Below are positions 8,177-16,023 of a DNA stretch of 24,997 nucleotides, piece after piece. A model generated the notes under the pieces. It was not told the DNA's origin. It searched no databases and saw only the letters and a program-made list of their open reading frames with translations. Both the position numbers and the translations under genes were made by a program. The stretch comes from Anaerolineaceae bacterium (lineage in GTDB: Bacteria > Chloroflexota > Anaerolineae > JAAYZQ01), in contig JAAYZQ010000260.1 of NCBI GenBank assembly GCA_012514775.1, positions 1 through 24,997 on the forward strand. The letters are read 5' to 3'. The stretch's first letter is position 1, and every line of letters begins with the position of its first letter.

Positions 8177-9484
8177 TCACGAGAACCGGATGGGCGGCGC
8201 CACTTCGGGCGCCCATTCCACGGGCTCGCCCATGAGCTCCCGGTCGAAGGGCAGGTCGCGGGCCGGCAGGTGGTAGACCAGGACGCCGGACGGCAGCGTG
8301 TAGGGCAGCGACGGCTCGTCCTCCAGGGAAACGAGCACCAGCCGGCGCCCGGCATCGTGCAGGCGCACCAGCGCCGCCAGTAGCTCTTCCGTGACCACCG
8401 ACGTAACCACCACCAGTGTCGATCCCCACGGCAGCCGGGCGCTCTCGGTCAGGACGAGCTGATCGATGGAGGCCGTCGTGAAGCTCGTCACCGCGGCCAG
8501 CGCCTCCAGGATGCGGGCCAACTGATCGGGCCGCCGGCTGGGCAGCACCTTGATGGGCTGGTCGGAGTGGGGGATGGAGCCGTTGGCCAGCAGCCCCACC
8601 AGGTACCGGTCGGCCACGGCGTGGCTGGCCACAGAGGCGGCCACGGCAATGACCTGTTCCAGGAGCAGAGGCCGGGTGCCCTGCCAGTGGTGGGCAAAGG
8701 TAGCGACGTTGAGAAGGACGACCAGGTTGTGGCTGGTCGTCGGCTCAAAGACCTTGACCTGGAGGTCCTGGCGCCGGGCGGTGGCCTTCCAGTGCACGTA
8801 GCGAAAGCTGTCCTCCGGCTGGTGGTCGCGAATGCCTACGGCGCGGATGGGGTCCTCGAGGAGCCGCCAGGAGGCTTTTACCTCGCCAAAGGGCTCCTTG
8901 GTGGGAAAGCCCAGCCTTTCCAGGGGCAGAACCTGGGGATAGACGATGAGCCAGTCAAGGTGCTCGCGGTTGACGTTGCGCTGAAACAGGCCCCAGATGT
9001 CGCCCGACTTGAGCACGGCCGGGCCAAAGGGGTAAAAGCCGCGCCGGGTGCAGCGGAGCCGGTAGTGGCGCGTCACGCGCTCGTACCAGCGGACGGCAAA
9101 GGACGTGCGAAAGAAGCCCATCTGTCCCAGGACCGAGGGGAAGAGGCTGCCCTCCAGCAGGGGCAGGGCCATCGACCAGCGGTCCTCCAGCGACAGCCAG
9201 GCCAGGGGTAGCAGCTTGTCGTTGGCCAGCCGCAGCCGGAGGTCAACTACTTCGCCGGGAAAAGCCCGCTTTTCACTCAGCAGGCGCTCGTAGGTGACCC
9301 CCTCCAGGGAACGCCGGTTCCACCACCAGGCCACGGGCACCACGGTCAGCACAAAGGCCGAGAGGACGAGAAGGGCGGGAAGCCGGAGCCAGATACCCAG
9401 GGGGATGAGAAGGACGGCGAGCTGGATCCAGGCACGGTTGAAGGCACCCTCTCGTATCGGCCCCTGGGTCGCGGTCTTGAGCAT
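8177..9484 (-). CDS. DUF58-domain protein
   Basis: 435 residues. Two N-terminal hydrophobic segments (about 20-55) anchor the protein. The DUF58 signature P-E-D-S-F-R-Y-V-H-W-K-A-T-A-R lies at about residues 223-237 and is followed by the vWA-like strand H-N-L-V-V-L-L-N-V-A. DUF58 proteins are partners of MoxR AAA+ ATPases in many bacteria and are thought to act in assembly or maturation of envelope or metal-containing proteins. The start ATG at 9484 overlaps the moxR stop by one base (TGATG), and the stop overlaps a candidate start of the DUF4129 gene the same way. The three genes are therefore translated as a coupled unit. Confidence 0.92.
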   Translation of the reverse strand: MLKTATQGPIREGAFNRAWIQLAVLLIPLGIWLRLPALLVLSAFVLTVVPVAWWWNRRSLEGVTYERLLSEKRAFPGEVVDLRLRLANDKLLPLAWLSLEDRWSMALPLLEGSLFPSVLGQMGFFRTSFAVRWYERVTRHYRLRCTRRGFYPFGPAVLKSGDIWGLFQRNVNREHLDWLIVYPQVLPLERLGFPTKEPFGEVKASWRLLEDPIRAVGIRDHQPEDSFRYVHWKATARRQDLQVKVFEPTTSHNLVVLLNVATFAHHWQGTRPLLLEQVIAVAASVASHAVADRYLVGLLANGSIPHSDQPIKVLPSRRPDQLARILEALAAVTSFTTASIDQLVLTESARLPWGSTLVVVTSVVTEELLAALVRLHDAGRRLVLVSLEDEPSLPYTLPSGVLVYHLPARDLPFDRELMGEPVEWAPEVAPPIRFS

Positions 9485-10422
9485 CAGGTCTCCACGGGAA
9501 CCGGCACGCTGGCGACGATCTCGGCGACGATCTCTTCCGGGCGGCGGCCGCGCAGTCGCGTCTGGGGGCTGATGATGAGACGGTGGGTAAGGACCACGGG
9601 GGCCAGGGTCTTGACGTCGTCGGGCACCACAAAGTCACGGCCGCGCAGGGCAGCCAGGGCCTGGGCCGTGTTGTACAGGGCCAGGCTGCCACGGGGGCTG
9701 ACGCCCAGCTCCACGGCGGCGTGCTCGCGCGTGGCGCGCACGACGTCGACGATGTACTCGCGCACCGAGACCTCGACGCGGACGTCCCGCACCTGCCGCT
9801 GCATGGCCAGCAGGTCCTCGGCCTCGATCACGGGCGTCAGCCCATCCAGGGGGTCGTCGCGCTCGTAGCGCAGCAGGATGTCATTCTCCTCGGCGCGGTC
9901 CGGATAGCCCAGGGCCAGGCGCATCAGGAAGCGGTCCACCTGGGCCTCGGGCAGAGGAAAGGTGCCCTCCAGCTCGATGGGGTTCTGCGTGGCCAGGACC
10001 ATGAAGGGGCGCGGCAGTCGCAGGGTCTCGACGTCGACGGTCACCTGCCGCTCCTGCATGGCCTCCAGAAGGGAGCTCTGGGTGCGTGGCGTGGCGCGAT
10101 TGATCTCGTCGGCGAGGACGATCTGGGCCATGACCGGCCCTGGCCGGAACTCGAACTCCTGGCTCTTCTGGTTAAAGTAGAGGACGCCGGTGACGTCGCT
10201 GGGTAACAGGTCGGGTGTGAACTGGATACGCTTGAAGGTGCAGCCCACGCTGCGGGCCAGGGCCTTGGCCAGGGTCGTCTTGCCGATGCCCGGCACGTCC
10301 TCCAGCAGGATGTGTCCCTCGCACAGCAGGGCCACCAGGCACAGCTCGATGACGTCGTCCTTGCCCACGATTACCCTGGCCACGTTGTCCACGATGGCCT
10401 GCGCCGACTTCTGGATCTCCAT
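9484..10422 (-). CDS. MoxR-family AAA+ ATPase
   Basis: 312 residues; cytoplasmic AAA+ ATPase of the MoxR type (chaperone-like, acting with the vWA/DUF58 partner encoded just downstream). Walker A is G-I-G-K-T-T at residues 45-50 and Walker B is V-L-A-D-E-I at about 102-107. The MoxR-typical segment [11 protein letters not shown] and the sensor region L-A-T-Q-N-P-I-E are also present. The frame remains open to 10647, but the upstream part has no MoxR similarity and crosses the promoter region. The ATG at 10422 has a GGGGGGA ribosome-binding sequence. It is the first gene of the moxR-DUF58-DUF4129 run, which may continue into the sigma/anti-sigma pair. Confidence 0.95.
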   Translation of the reverse strand: MEIQKSAQAIVDNVARVIVGKDDVIELCLVALLCEGHILLEDVPGIGKTTLAKALARSVGCTFKRIQFTPDLLPSDVTGVLYFNQKSQEFEFRPGPVMAQIVLADEINRATPRTQSSLLEAMQERQVTVDVETLRLPRPFMVLATQNPIELEGTFPLPEAQVDRFLMRLALGYPDRAEENDILLRYERDDPLDGLTPVIEAEDLLAMQRQVRDVRVEVSVREYIVDVVRATREHAAVELGVSPRGSLALYNTAQALAALRGRDFVVPDDVKTLAPVVLTHRLIISPQTRLRGRRPEEIVAEIVASVPVPVET

Positions 10423-10472
10423 GCTATTCCCCCCATGCGTCGCCCCCAATGGAAACGGGGCGCGTGGCACAC

Positions 10473-10481
10473 AGTATACCA
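10473..10481 (-). promoter_or_regulatory. Extended -10 promoter element upstream of moxR
   Basis: Minus strand TGG-TATACT: a good -10 hexamer (TATACT, 10478-10473) with a TGn extension. The hexamer at the -35 distance (TTTCGT) is poor, as is common for extended -10 promoters. It lies about 50 bp upstream of the moxR ATG in the 224-bp divergent gap. Confidence 0.5.
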
Positions 10482-10572
10482 CGAAATGGGAGCGCACGAA
10501 ACTGACCGAGGCGGCCGGGCGGGTCGCCGCCGCAGAGCACAAAAGGCGGGGGCTCCCCTCGTCGCCGGCGGA

Positions 10573-10602
10573 TTGTCCAAAGCCGGCCGGGTGCTGTATA
10601 AT
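10573..10602 (+). promoter_or_regulatory. Promoter of the M55 aminopeptidase gene
   Basis: TTGTCC (10573-10578), an 18-bp spacer, and TATAAT (10597-10602). The start of transcription would fall near 10609, giving a leader of about 38 nt. An AGGAG ribosome-binding sequence is placed correctly before the ATG at 10647. Confidence 0.65.
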
Positions 10603-10646
10603 GCCTCCTATCCAGTACATGGCCGGCCACGGCCCAGGAGCGAGCA

Positions 10647-11444
10647 ATGAAGGTTTACATCAGTGCAGACATCGAAGGGGTGACGGGGACAACCCATTGG
10701 GACGAAACCCAGCTGTCCAAGGGCGACTATGCTCCTTTTCGCGAGCAGATGACCGCCGAGGTGGTGGCCGCCTGCGAAGGGGCCCTCGAGGCCGGGGCGA
10801 CCGAGATCTGGGTCAAGGACGCCCACGACTCGGCACGAAACATCCTGCCCGCCAGGTTGCCCCGCGAGGCGCGCCTGATCCGTGGCTGGGGCATGAGCCC
10901 GCTGATGATGGTCCAGGAGCTGGACGAGTCCTTTCAGGCGCTGTTGCTCGTCGGCTACCACTCGCGCGCCGGTACCGGCTCCAGCCCCCTGGCCCACACC
11001 ATGACCGACAGCTTTCGCCACATTCGCCTGAACGAACGCTATGCCTCCGAGTTCCTGATCCACGCCTACGCCGCCGCCTCGCTGGGCGTGCCCGTCGCCC
11101 TGGTCTCTGGCGACAAGGGGCTGTGCGACGAGGTCACGGACCTGAACCCCCACATCGCGGCGGTGGCGGTCAAGGAGGGCATCGGCAACTCGACCGTCAA
11201 CGTGCATCCCGGCCTGGCCGTGGATCGCATCCGCGAGGGCACGTCTCGGGCACTGCGCGGTGACCTCTCCCGGGCCCTCGTCGCGCTCCCCCGGCGCTTT
11301 GTACTGGAGCTGGCGTACCGGGACCACGCCAAGGCCTACACCTTTGGCTTTTATCCGGGCGCCCGGCGCGTGGACGACCTCACCGTGCAGTTAGAGACGG
11401 AGAACTACCTGGACGTGCTACGGGCGCTGATGTTCGCCATGTGA
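10647..11444 (+). CDS. M55-family D-aminopeptidase (DppA-like)
   Basis: 265 residues; zinc-dependent aminopeptidase of family M55, whose founding member (Bacillus DppA) hydrolyses D-Ala-containing peptides from the cell wall. The family signature S-A-D-I-E-G is at residues 6-11 (D8 and E10 as zinc ligands). It is followed by H60 in V-K-D-A-H-D-S, H105 in G-Y-H-S-R-A-G, H117 in the L-A-H-T-M region, and an acidic residue in L-N-E-R-Y-A-S-E near 130-135. The length is normal for the family. The gene has its own promoter and is divergent from moxR. Its stop is only six bases from the convergent DUF5655 stop. Use in D-amino-acid peptide turnover is inferred from the family. Confidence 0.93.
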   Translation: MKVYISADIEGVTGTTHWDETQLSKGDYAPFREQMTAEVVAACEGALEAGATEIWVKDAHDSARNILPARLPREARLIRGWGMSPLMMVQELDESFQALLLVGYHSRAGTGSSPLAHTMTDSFRHIRLNERYASEFLIHAYAAASLGVPVALVSGDKGLCDEVTDLNPHIAAVAVKEGIGNSTVNVHPGLAVDRIREGTSRALRGDLSRALVALPRRFVLELAYRDHAKAYTFGFYPGARRVDDLTVQLETENYLDVLRALMFAM

Positions 11445-11450
11445 GGCGGG

Positions 11451-11804
11451 CTACGCCGCGGCCTCCCAGGCCGCCCGCAGCCAGGCACGCACCTCGCCGT
11501 CGATCTCGGACGCGGCGCGCAGCTCCAGGTGGTGGGTAAACCGCCCCGGCGCCGGCTCGACGATTTCTTTCCAGCGGGGCGAGATGTCGCGACGATCGAA
11601 GGACAGGGTGAGGACCAGGGGGGCGCCGCGGCCCAGGTACCGGGCCGGCACCCAGGCCCAGGCAAAGGGCCGGTGCCTCCGGAACGCCACCTGGCTCCTG
11701 GTCACGCGCATGTCGACGGGGCCCAGGGCTTCTATTTCGGCATGCAGGGCGTCGAAAATCGGCCGTGCCTCCTCGTATCCGGACAAGAATTCGTCCAAAG
11801 TCAC
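11451..11804 (-). CDS. DUF5655-domain small protein
   Basis: 117 residues, soluble, no signal or membrane segment. The sequence (L-D-E-F-L-S-G-Y-E-E-A at the start, then R-V-T-R-S-Q-V-A-F-R and H-H-L-E-L near the C-terminus) matches the DUF5655 pattern seen in small cytoplasmic proteins of unknown role. I place the start at the GTG at 11804, which has an AAGGAG sequence about 11 bases upstream. The frame is open far beyond this, but the upstream part is a shadow of the next gene. A long inverted repeat (11824-11855) lies just upstream of the ribosome-binding sequence. Confidence 0.75.
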   Translation of the reverse strand: MTLDEFLSGYEEARPIFDALHAEIEALGPVDMRVTRSQVAFRRHRPFAWAWVPARYLGRGAPLVLTLSFDRRDISPRWKEIVEPAPGRFTHHLELRAASEIDGEVRAWLRAAWEAAA

Positions 11805-11823
11805 CGGATCGTTCTCTCCTTCC

Positions 11824-11855
11824 GGCCGGTAAGAGATGCCACGCTCTTGCCGGCC
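11824..11855 (-). repeat. 12-bp inverted repeat upstream of the DUF5655 gene
   Basis: Arms 11824-11835 and 11844-11855 flank an 8-nt loop. All positions pair on the plus strand if one G-U is allowed, and 11 of 12 pair on the minus strand. No T-tract follows on either strand, so it is not a standard terminator. On the minus-strand transcript its 3' arm ends one or two bases before the ribosome-binding sequence of the DUF5655 gene, so it could modulate translation or stabilise a processed end. The rest of the 134-bp gap holds another small hairpin (about 11899-11917) and no gene that I can see. Confidence 0.5.
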
Positions 11856-11938
11856 TGGTGGTGGAGCGCGTCGTGGAGCGAGCGGGCTTTTGCCTCCCGT
11901 GGCGCACAAGCGCCCACTACAGATGGCGGCACCCTGGC

Positions 11939-12772
11939 CTATTGGTAGGCGCGCACGACCCTGGCCCCGAGCAGGGCTGCCAGCCAGGCGCCAAAGCCCT
12001 GGCTGGCCCAGGCCCAGGTGGCCGTGCTCGGATAGGCCGCCAAACCCAGGGCAACCATGGGCAGCGCTGTCATGAGGAGCAAAAGGCACAAGGCCGGCAT
12101 CCGCCGGTACCAGGGAACCCGATAATCCTCGGGGAGTGGGGGGATCCGGGCCTCGATGGCCTGGCACGCTCGCTCCAGTAACTCGGGCGCCGGCGGTCGC
12201 ACGGCCAGGAGCACCAGCTCGGGGGTTTTCCGCGAGTACAGGCGGATCAGCTCGCCCCGGCCGCCGCGCTGCGCCCGGCCGGCCATGCCCCATGGCGTGA
12301 ACGTTCCTCCGTGATACACGCCCTCCTCGGTGAGCGCCACACGAACCGGGGACCAGCGCCGGCTGGCGAGGGGTATGGCCAACGCCGAGCCGGCGGTGAG
12401 CCATGCCAGGCCGGCACTCAGGCTCACCCCGGCATAATGGATCAGCCAGATGGGCTCGGGGAGCGACCATGCGCCGGCCGGGGGCATCCAGGCGGGGGGT
12501 GCAGTCAGCGCGCGTCCGCCGATGAGGACAGCCAGGACACCCATGGCGACGATGGCCGCACCGTGCACGGCTACGAAAGAGGCCGCGACCGGATCTTGCT
12601 GAAAGGCGGGCACGGGGCGCTCGTCCCACCACAGGAAGGCCCCCTCCACACTGGCCGGGGCACGCAGCCTGCCCATGGCGCGCCACGACGACCGGAAGCC
12701 CAGGCCCGCGGCGACCAGGGCCACGAGGACGATCCAGATTACACCCAAGCTGCCTCCCTGCAACATGGCCAA
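11939..12772 (-). CDS. Membrane protein of unknown function (possible PH-like/DUF5673-type domain)
   Basis: 277 residues. Hydrophobic helices are visible near residues 8-24, 65-85 and 108-132, followed by a soluble stretch. One or two more helices lie at about 228-270 (L-C-L-L-L-L-M-T-A-L-P-M-V-A-L-G-L). The soluble part (L-T-E-E-G-V-Y-H-G-G-T-F-T-P-W-G-M) resembles bacterial PH-like domains that sit between membrane helices, but I do not recognise the family with confidence. The start at 12772 leaves 15 bp to the upstream DUF2085 stop, so the two are very likely co-transcribed. No catalytic motif is visible. Confidence 0.7.
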   Translation of the reverse strand: MAMLQGGSLGVIWIVLVALVAAGLGFRSSWRAMGRLRAPASVEGAFLWWDERPVPAFQQDPVAASFVAVHGAAIVAMGVLAVLIGGRALTAPPAWMPPAGAWSLPEPIWLIHYAGVSLSAGLAWLTAGSALAIPLASRRWSPVRVALTEEGVYHGGTFTPWGMAGRAQRGGRGELIRLYSRKTPELVLLAVRPPAPELLERACQAIEARIPPLPEDYRVPWYRRMPALCLLLLMTALPMVALGLAAYPSTATWAWASQGFGAWLAALLGARVVRAYQ

Positions 12773-12787
12773 CCGCCCGGGGGTCTC

Positions 12788-13474
12788 CTATTCCAGGTGC
12801 AGTTTCCGGTTCACGGTGTGGCGCACGTCGGCCATGCCCTCCTCCAGGTAGGGATAGGCGAAAAAGACGGCGCCGATACCAAAGATCGCGCCGGTGAGGC
12901 TGCGCGTGACCCAGGTGCTCTCGTAGGACGTGAAGAGCTGCGCCACACCGTCGATGCCCATGGGCACGGCAAAGAGGATGAACAGGCGGAAGGGCATCTT
13001 CCACATCTCTCTGCCCCGGGTCCTGTTCTTCAGGCCCAGGCGCAGGCCGCCGTACGCCAGCCCGGCGAGGAGGATGCTGCCATAGATGGCCACGTCGCGC
13101 TCGCAAAAGGCCACCTTCCACCCGATCTCCTCGTTGCCGATGTCGCGGGACAGGGCGCTCAGGTCCACGCCGCCGGCGGCCAGCTCCTCGGGCGTGTACA
13201 CCGCCTGCGGTCCGCCGATGAAATAGGAGCGTTCCGGCCGCTGGTGGCATGCCGGGCGATAAATGAGGTAGATAATCCTGGCCGGCGTGGTCCAGCCGGC
13301 GTTCATCATCAAGGGCGCCAGGACCGGCAGCCCGACGTACAGACCCCAGAACAGGTTGGCCAGAAGCAGCCAGTGCTTGGCCAACCGAAAGATCGCCTTG
13401 TCGGCCAGGATGACCGCGTCGCGGGTGCGGCCGGTCACCGGCTTGGATGCCTGGCGAACCTGCTTTTCTTCCAC
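12788..13474 (-). CDS. DUF2085-domain membrane protein
   Basis: 228 residues. The DUF2085 signature is present: Y-R-P-A-C-H-Q-R-P-E-R-S-Y at about 72-84 and F-C-E-R-D-V-A-I-Y-G at about 123-132. The conserved C76-H77 and C124 could be redox-active or metal-binding. Hydrophobic helices lie near 35-57, 132-146, 163-180 and 191-208. The start is the GTG at 13474; the AGGAG used for it overlaps the TAG stop of the upstream TlpA gene, indicating tight coupling. The function of the family is unknown. Conserved Cys residues and the place next to thiol-redox genes suggest, by inference only, an envelope redox or metal role. Confidence 0.88.
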   Translation of the reverse strand: MEEKQVRQASKPVTGRTRDAVILADKAIFRLAKHWLLLANLFWGLYVGLPVLAPLMMNAGWTTPARIIYLIYRPACHQRPERSYFIGGPQAVYTPEELAAGGVDLSALSRDIGNEEIGWKVAFCERDVAIYGSILLAGLAYGGLRLGLKNRTRGREMWKMPFRLFILFAVPMGIDGVAQLFTSYESTWVTRSLTGAIFGIGAVFFAYPYLEEGMADVRHTVNRKLHLE

Positions 13475-13487
13475 TGCACTCGAACTC

Positions 13488-13997
13488 CTAGGGCAACATC
13501 GTTGCCATGTATTTGGCCAGTTGTGTGCCGTTCAGCAACCCGGTGTGCCTCACCTGAATCACGCCCTCGCGATCCAGGAGCAGCGAAAGAGGCAGCCCCG
13601 GGGCGCGAAAGGTCTTCATCACCTGGCCGTTCGTATCCAACAGGATGGGATAGCTCACGTCCAGGGCTTGAACGTAAGGCAAGATCTCCTGGGGCGCTTC
13701 CTGGAAGTTGACGCCCAGCACCACAAAGCCATCGCCCTGCCTGGCTCGATAGGCCGCTTCCAGGGCCGGGATTTCTTCCACGCACGGCCCGCACCACGTG
13801 GCCCAGAAATTGACCAGGACGACGCTCCCCCGATAGTCCTCCAGAGAAACGTCCTGCCCATCCAGCGTCTTGAGTCGAAAATTGGGGGCCCGGTTTCCCT
13901 CGCTGATGCCCGCCTTGGCCCCCGATTCCGCCCCGCCACAGGCCAGAAGCAGCGAGCCGAGGAGCAACGAGGCGAAGACCAACCGAATCTTGGTCAC
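13488..13997 (-). CDS. TlpA/ResA-like thiol-disulfide oxidoreductase lipoprotein
   Basis: 169 residues from the GTG start. An N-terminal lipoprotein signal has the lipobox L-L-A-C (C20). A thioredoxin-fold domain follows, with the active site W-C-G-P-C (C69, C72) and a downstream G-L-P-L cis-proline loop. It should be anchored on the outside of the membrane and reduce disulfides, probably in apocytochrome c C-x-x-C-H motifs, using electrons delivered by CcdA, which is encoded immediately upstream. The frame is open to 14060. The GTG at 13997 has a well-placed AAGGAG seven bases upstream and begins exactly at the signal peptide, so it is the best start. Confidence 0.92.
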   Translation of the reverse strand: MTKIRLVFASLLLGSLLLACGGAESGAKAGISEGNRAPNFRLKTLDGQDVSLEDYRGSVVLVNFWATWCGPCVEEIPALEAAYRARQGDGFVVLGVNFQEAPQEILPYVQALDVSYPILLDTNGQVMKTFRAPGLPLSLLLDREGVIQVRHTGLLNGTQLAKYMATMLP

Positions 13998-14031
13998 GGA
14001 AACTCTCCTTTCCATCGGGCGGCAGGCGGCC

Positions 14032-15018
14032 CTACAGCTCGATATCGAGGAAGGTGCCATACTGGGCCAGAAAGCTCAGGCTGTTGCCAAAGATGAGCAC
14101 ACCCATGAGCACGAGCAGGGCGCCGCTCACCATCGAGACCACACCCAGGTAGCGGTTCGCCTTGCGCAGCCAGCGAGACAGCGGTCCGAAGGCTAGGCCC
14201 AGGAGCAGGAAAGGAATTCCCAGCCCCAGGGAATAGGCGGTCAGGAGCACGATGCCCTGCCCCACTGTGTCCAGTTGGCTGGCCACCACCAGGATGCCGG
14301 TGAGGATGGGGCCCACGCACGGCGTCCAGCCGGCGGCAAAGACGACGCCAAAGAGCGCCGACCGCGGGTAGCCCGATTGGCCGGTGTGTTGTATCTCCAG
14401 CTTTTTCTCGCCGTAGAAAAAGTCGGCCCGGCTAAAGAAATAGACGAGCAGGCCGATGAGCAGGCTGGTCACCAGGTTGGGCACCAGGGCGTCATAGCTC
14501 GACAGAAAGTTGAGCGCGGCGGCCAGGGCCGACAATCCGATCTGGATGGCCGGCGCAAAACCCGCCCCGGCCAGCACCACCGCCACCATGAGCAGGGCCT
14601 CGCCGGCGCGCTGCAAGGGAAAGCTGTTGCTCAGGAGCAAGGTCAGAAGGCCCACAACCACCGCCGCCGCCGTCCACTTCTTGCGGTCCCAGCCGGCTGC
14701 CAGCAGGCGCATGCCAAAGACCACCAACAGCACGCCGCCCACGCGCTGCAAGAGCAGCGAGTAGTCGCGGAGCACGCGCCCCAGGAACGTTGCCGAGGCC
14801 CCCAGCAGCACAAAGACCGCGCCAAAGCCGACGACAAAGAACAGGGCGTGCAAGAAGGTCCGGGTCACGTCCCGGCGCCCCGCATCCGCGCTGCCCATGA
14901 CGGCCGTGCCTCCCAGGTAGCCCATATAGGCCGGCACCAGGGGCAGCACGCAGGGCGAGAGAAAGGACAACAGCCCGGCCAGAAAGGCAAGGGGCAGGGT
15001 CACGTTCTGTGCTTCCAT
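14032..15018 (-). CDS. ccdA: CcdA/DsbD-type transmembrane thiol electron carrier with a long internal insertion
   Basis: 328 residues. CcdA proteins pass electrons from cytoplasmic thioredoxin across the membrane to extracytoplasmic thiol proteins. Both key cysteines are present: C23 in L-S-P-C-V-L-P-L and C234 in W-T-P-C-V-G-P. Common CcdA proteins are about 220-240 residues, with the cysteines about 115-120 apart. Here they are 211 apart because of roughly 90 extra residues (about 112-205). These hold two to three additional hydrophobic segments (e.g. V-V-V-G-L-L-T-L-L-L and L-V-T-S-L-L-I-G-L-L-V-Y). The gene is followed 34 bp later by the TlpA/ResA lipoprotein and preceded by ccm genes, so it likely feeds reductant into cytochrome c maturation. 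Confidence 0.9.
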   Translation of the reverse strand: MEAQNVTLPLAFLAGLLSFLSPCVLPLVPAYMGYLGGTAVMGSADAGRRDVTRTFLHALFFVVGFGAVFVLLGASATFLGRVLRDYSLLLQRVGGVLLVVFGMRLLAAGWDRKKWTAAAVVVGLLTLLLSNSFPLQRAGEALLMVAVVLAGAGFAPAIQIGLSALAAALNFLSSYDALVPNLVTSLLIGLLVYFFSRADFFYGEKKLEIQHTGQSGYPRSALFGVVFAAGWTPCVGPILTGILVVASQLDTVGQGIVLLTAYSLGLGIPFLLLGLAFGPLSRWLRKANRYLGVVSMVSGALLVLMGVLIFGNSLSFLAQYGTFLDIEL

Positions 15019-15093
15019 CCGGTTCGCTCCGCTCCCGTTCTCTTCTCAGTTAACTGGCGGCCAGGGTGCCGCGACGGCTCCGGTTCCGGGCAA

Positions 15094-15246
15094 CTAACGC
15101 TCCTGCTCCCGGCGCGGCTCGTCCTCCAGCATCAGGCGCAGCGTTTCCAGCTCCGTGCGAATGCGCTGCTGCCGCACCAGGATGCTCACCACCAGCCCAA
15201 AGGAAATGGCCCACAAGACGGCATAGGCCGCTACCATGTATTCCAT
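15094..15246 (-). CDS. ccmD: CcmD-like small heme exporter subunit
   Basis: A 50-residue protein. It starts M-E-Y-M-V-A-A-Y-A-V-L-W and has one hydrophobic helix (about residues 5-24), followed by a charged, probably helical tail (R-Q-Q-R-I-R-T-E-L-E-T-L). This is the standard CcmD build: a single membrane helix plus a basic cytoplasmic tail that helps release holo-CcmE from the CcmABC complex. A strong AGGAGG ribosome-binding sequence precedes the ATG at 15246. It lies 38 bp downstream of ccmC, where ccmD is normally found. Identity rests on size, topology and position. Confidence 0.85.
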   Translation of the reverse strand: MEYMVAAYAVLWAISFGLVVSILVRQQRIRTELETLRLMLEDEPRREQER

Positions 15247-15284
15247 CGTTCCTCCTACTCATTGTCTTTCCCTGAAGGGGCTCG

Positions 15285-15986
15285 CTAGCCGGCGAGCCGC
15301 TCCTTCAAATGCTCGACGTCGTCCCGCAGCCGCTCCAGGCGAATGCGATGCCCCATAAGCGTGATGTACCAGATCGTAAAGGTGATCAGGCTGAAAAAGA
15401 AGGCGAACATCATGTTCGGCCCCAGCCCTCCCTCTTCGGTGCCAAACATCAGCGGGTGCTGGGTTCGCCACAGGCGAATGGCGATAAAGTTGATGGGCAC
15501 CGAGATAAAGGCCACGATGCCATAGACGGCCGCAAAGCGCGCCCTGCGCGCCGGATCTTCGACGGCGCTGCGCAGCATCAGGTAGCCGACGTACACCAGG
15601 AACTGGATGAGCGAGATGGTCAGCCGCTCGTCCCACACCCACCACACACCCCAGGCGGGCTTGGCCCAGATCGAGCCGCTGATCAACACGCCCAGCATAA
15701 AGACCGTGCCGATCTCGCCGGAGGAGAGGGCCACGATATCCCAGCTCCGTTCCCCCGTCCGCAGGTAGCCAATGCCCGCCACAAAGGTCACGAAAAAGGC
15801 CAGGAAACCGACCCAGGCAGTGGCGATGTGAAAATAGATGATGCGCTGCGCGTAGCGCCCCGTCTCGCTCTGGAGGTTCGCCTCGGGAGCGCCCAGGAGC
15901 GCCAGGTAGAGGGCCACCATGACCAGCACGGCGCTGAGCGCCGTCAATCCAACCAGGATCACAGCGTTGTGTCGTTTCATGTGCAT
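15285..15986 (-). CDS. ccmC: CcmC heme-handling membrane protein
   Basis: 233 residues, six predicted membrane helices. The tryptophan-rich heme-binding motif W-G-V-W-W-V-W-D is at residues 112-119. The two axial histidine candidates flank it: H53 (Y-F-H-I) and H177 (T-Q-H-P-L). CcmC loads heme onto CcmE on the outer face of the membrane, together with CcmA, B and D, all encoded here. The start is 15986 or the second ATG at 15980 (M-K-R-H-N), which is better spaced from a GGGG sequence. The difference is two residues. Confidence 0.96.
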   Translation of the reverse strand: MHMKRHNAVILVGLTALSAVLVMVALYLALLGAPEANLQSETGRYAQRIIYFHIATAWVGFLAFFVTFVAGIGYLRTGERSWDIVALSSGEIGTVFMLGVLISGSIWAKPAWGVWWVWDERLTISLIQFLVYVGYLMLRSAVEDPARRARFAAVYGIVAFISVPINFIAIRLWRTQHPLMFGTEEGGLGPNMMFAFFFSLITFTIWYITLMGHRIRLERLRDDVEHLKERLAG

Positions 15987-16023
15987 ACCCCAAACGTCTT
16001 GGCGACGGAATAGGTTTCCGCGC

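Noticed and set aside
15050..15262. A 70-codon minus-strand frame in the ccmD region
   Set aside because: A different frame of the same strand gives a 50-residue protein with a strong ribosome-binding sequence, one membrane helix and the right place for ccmD.
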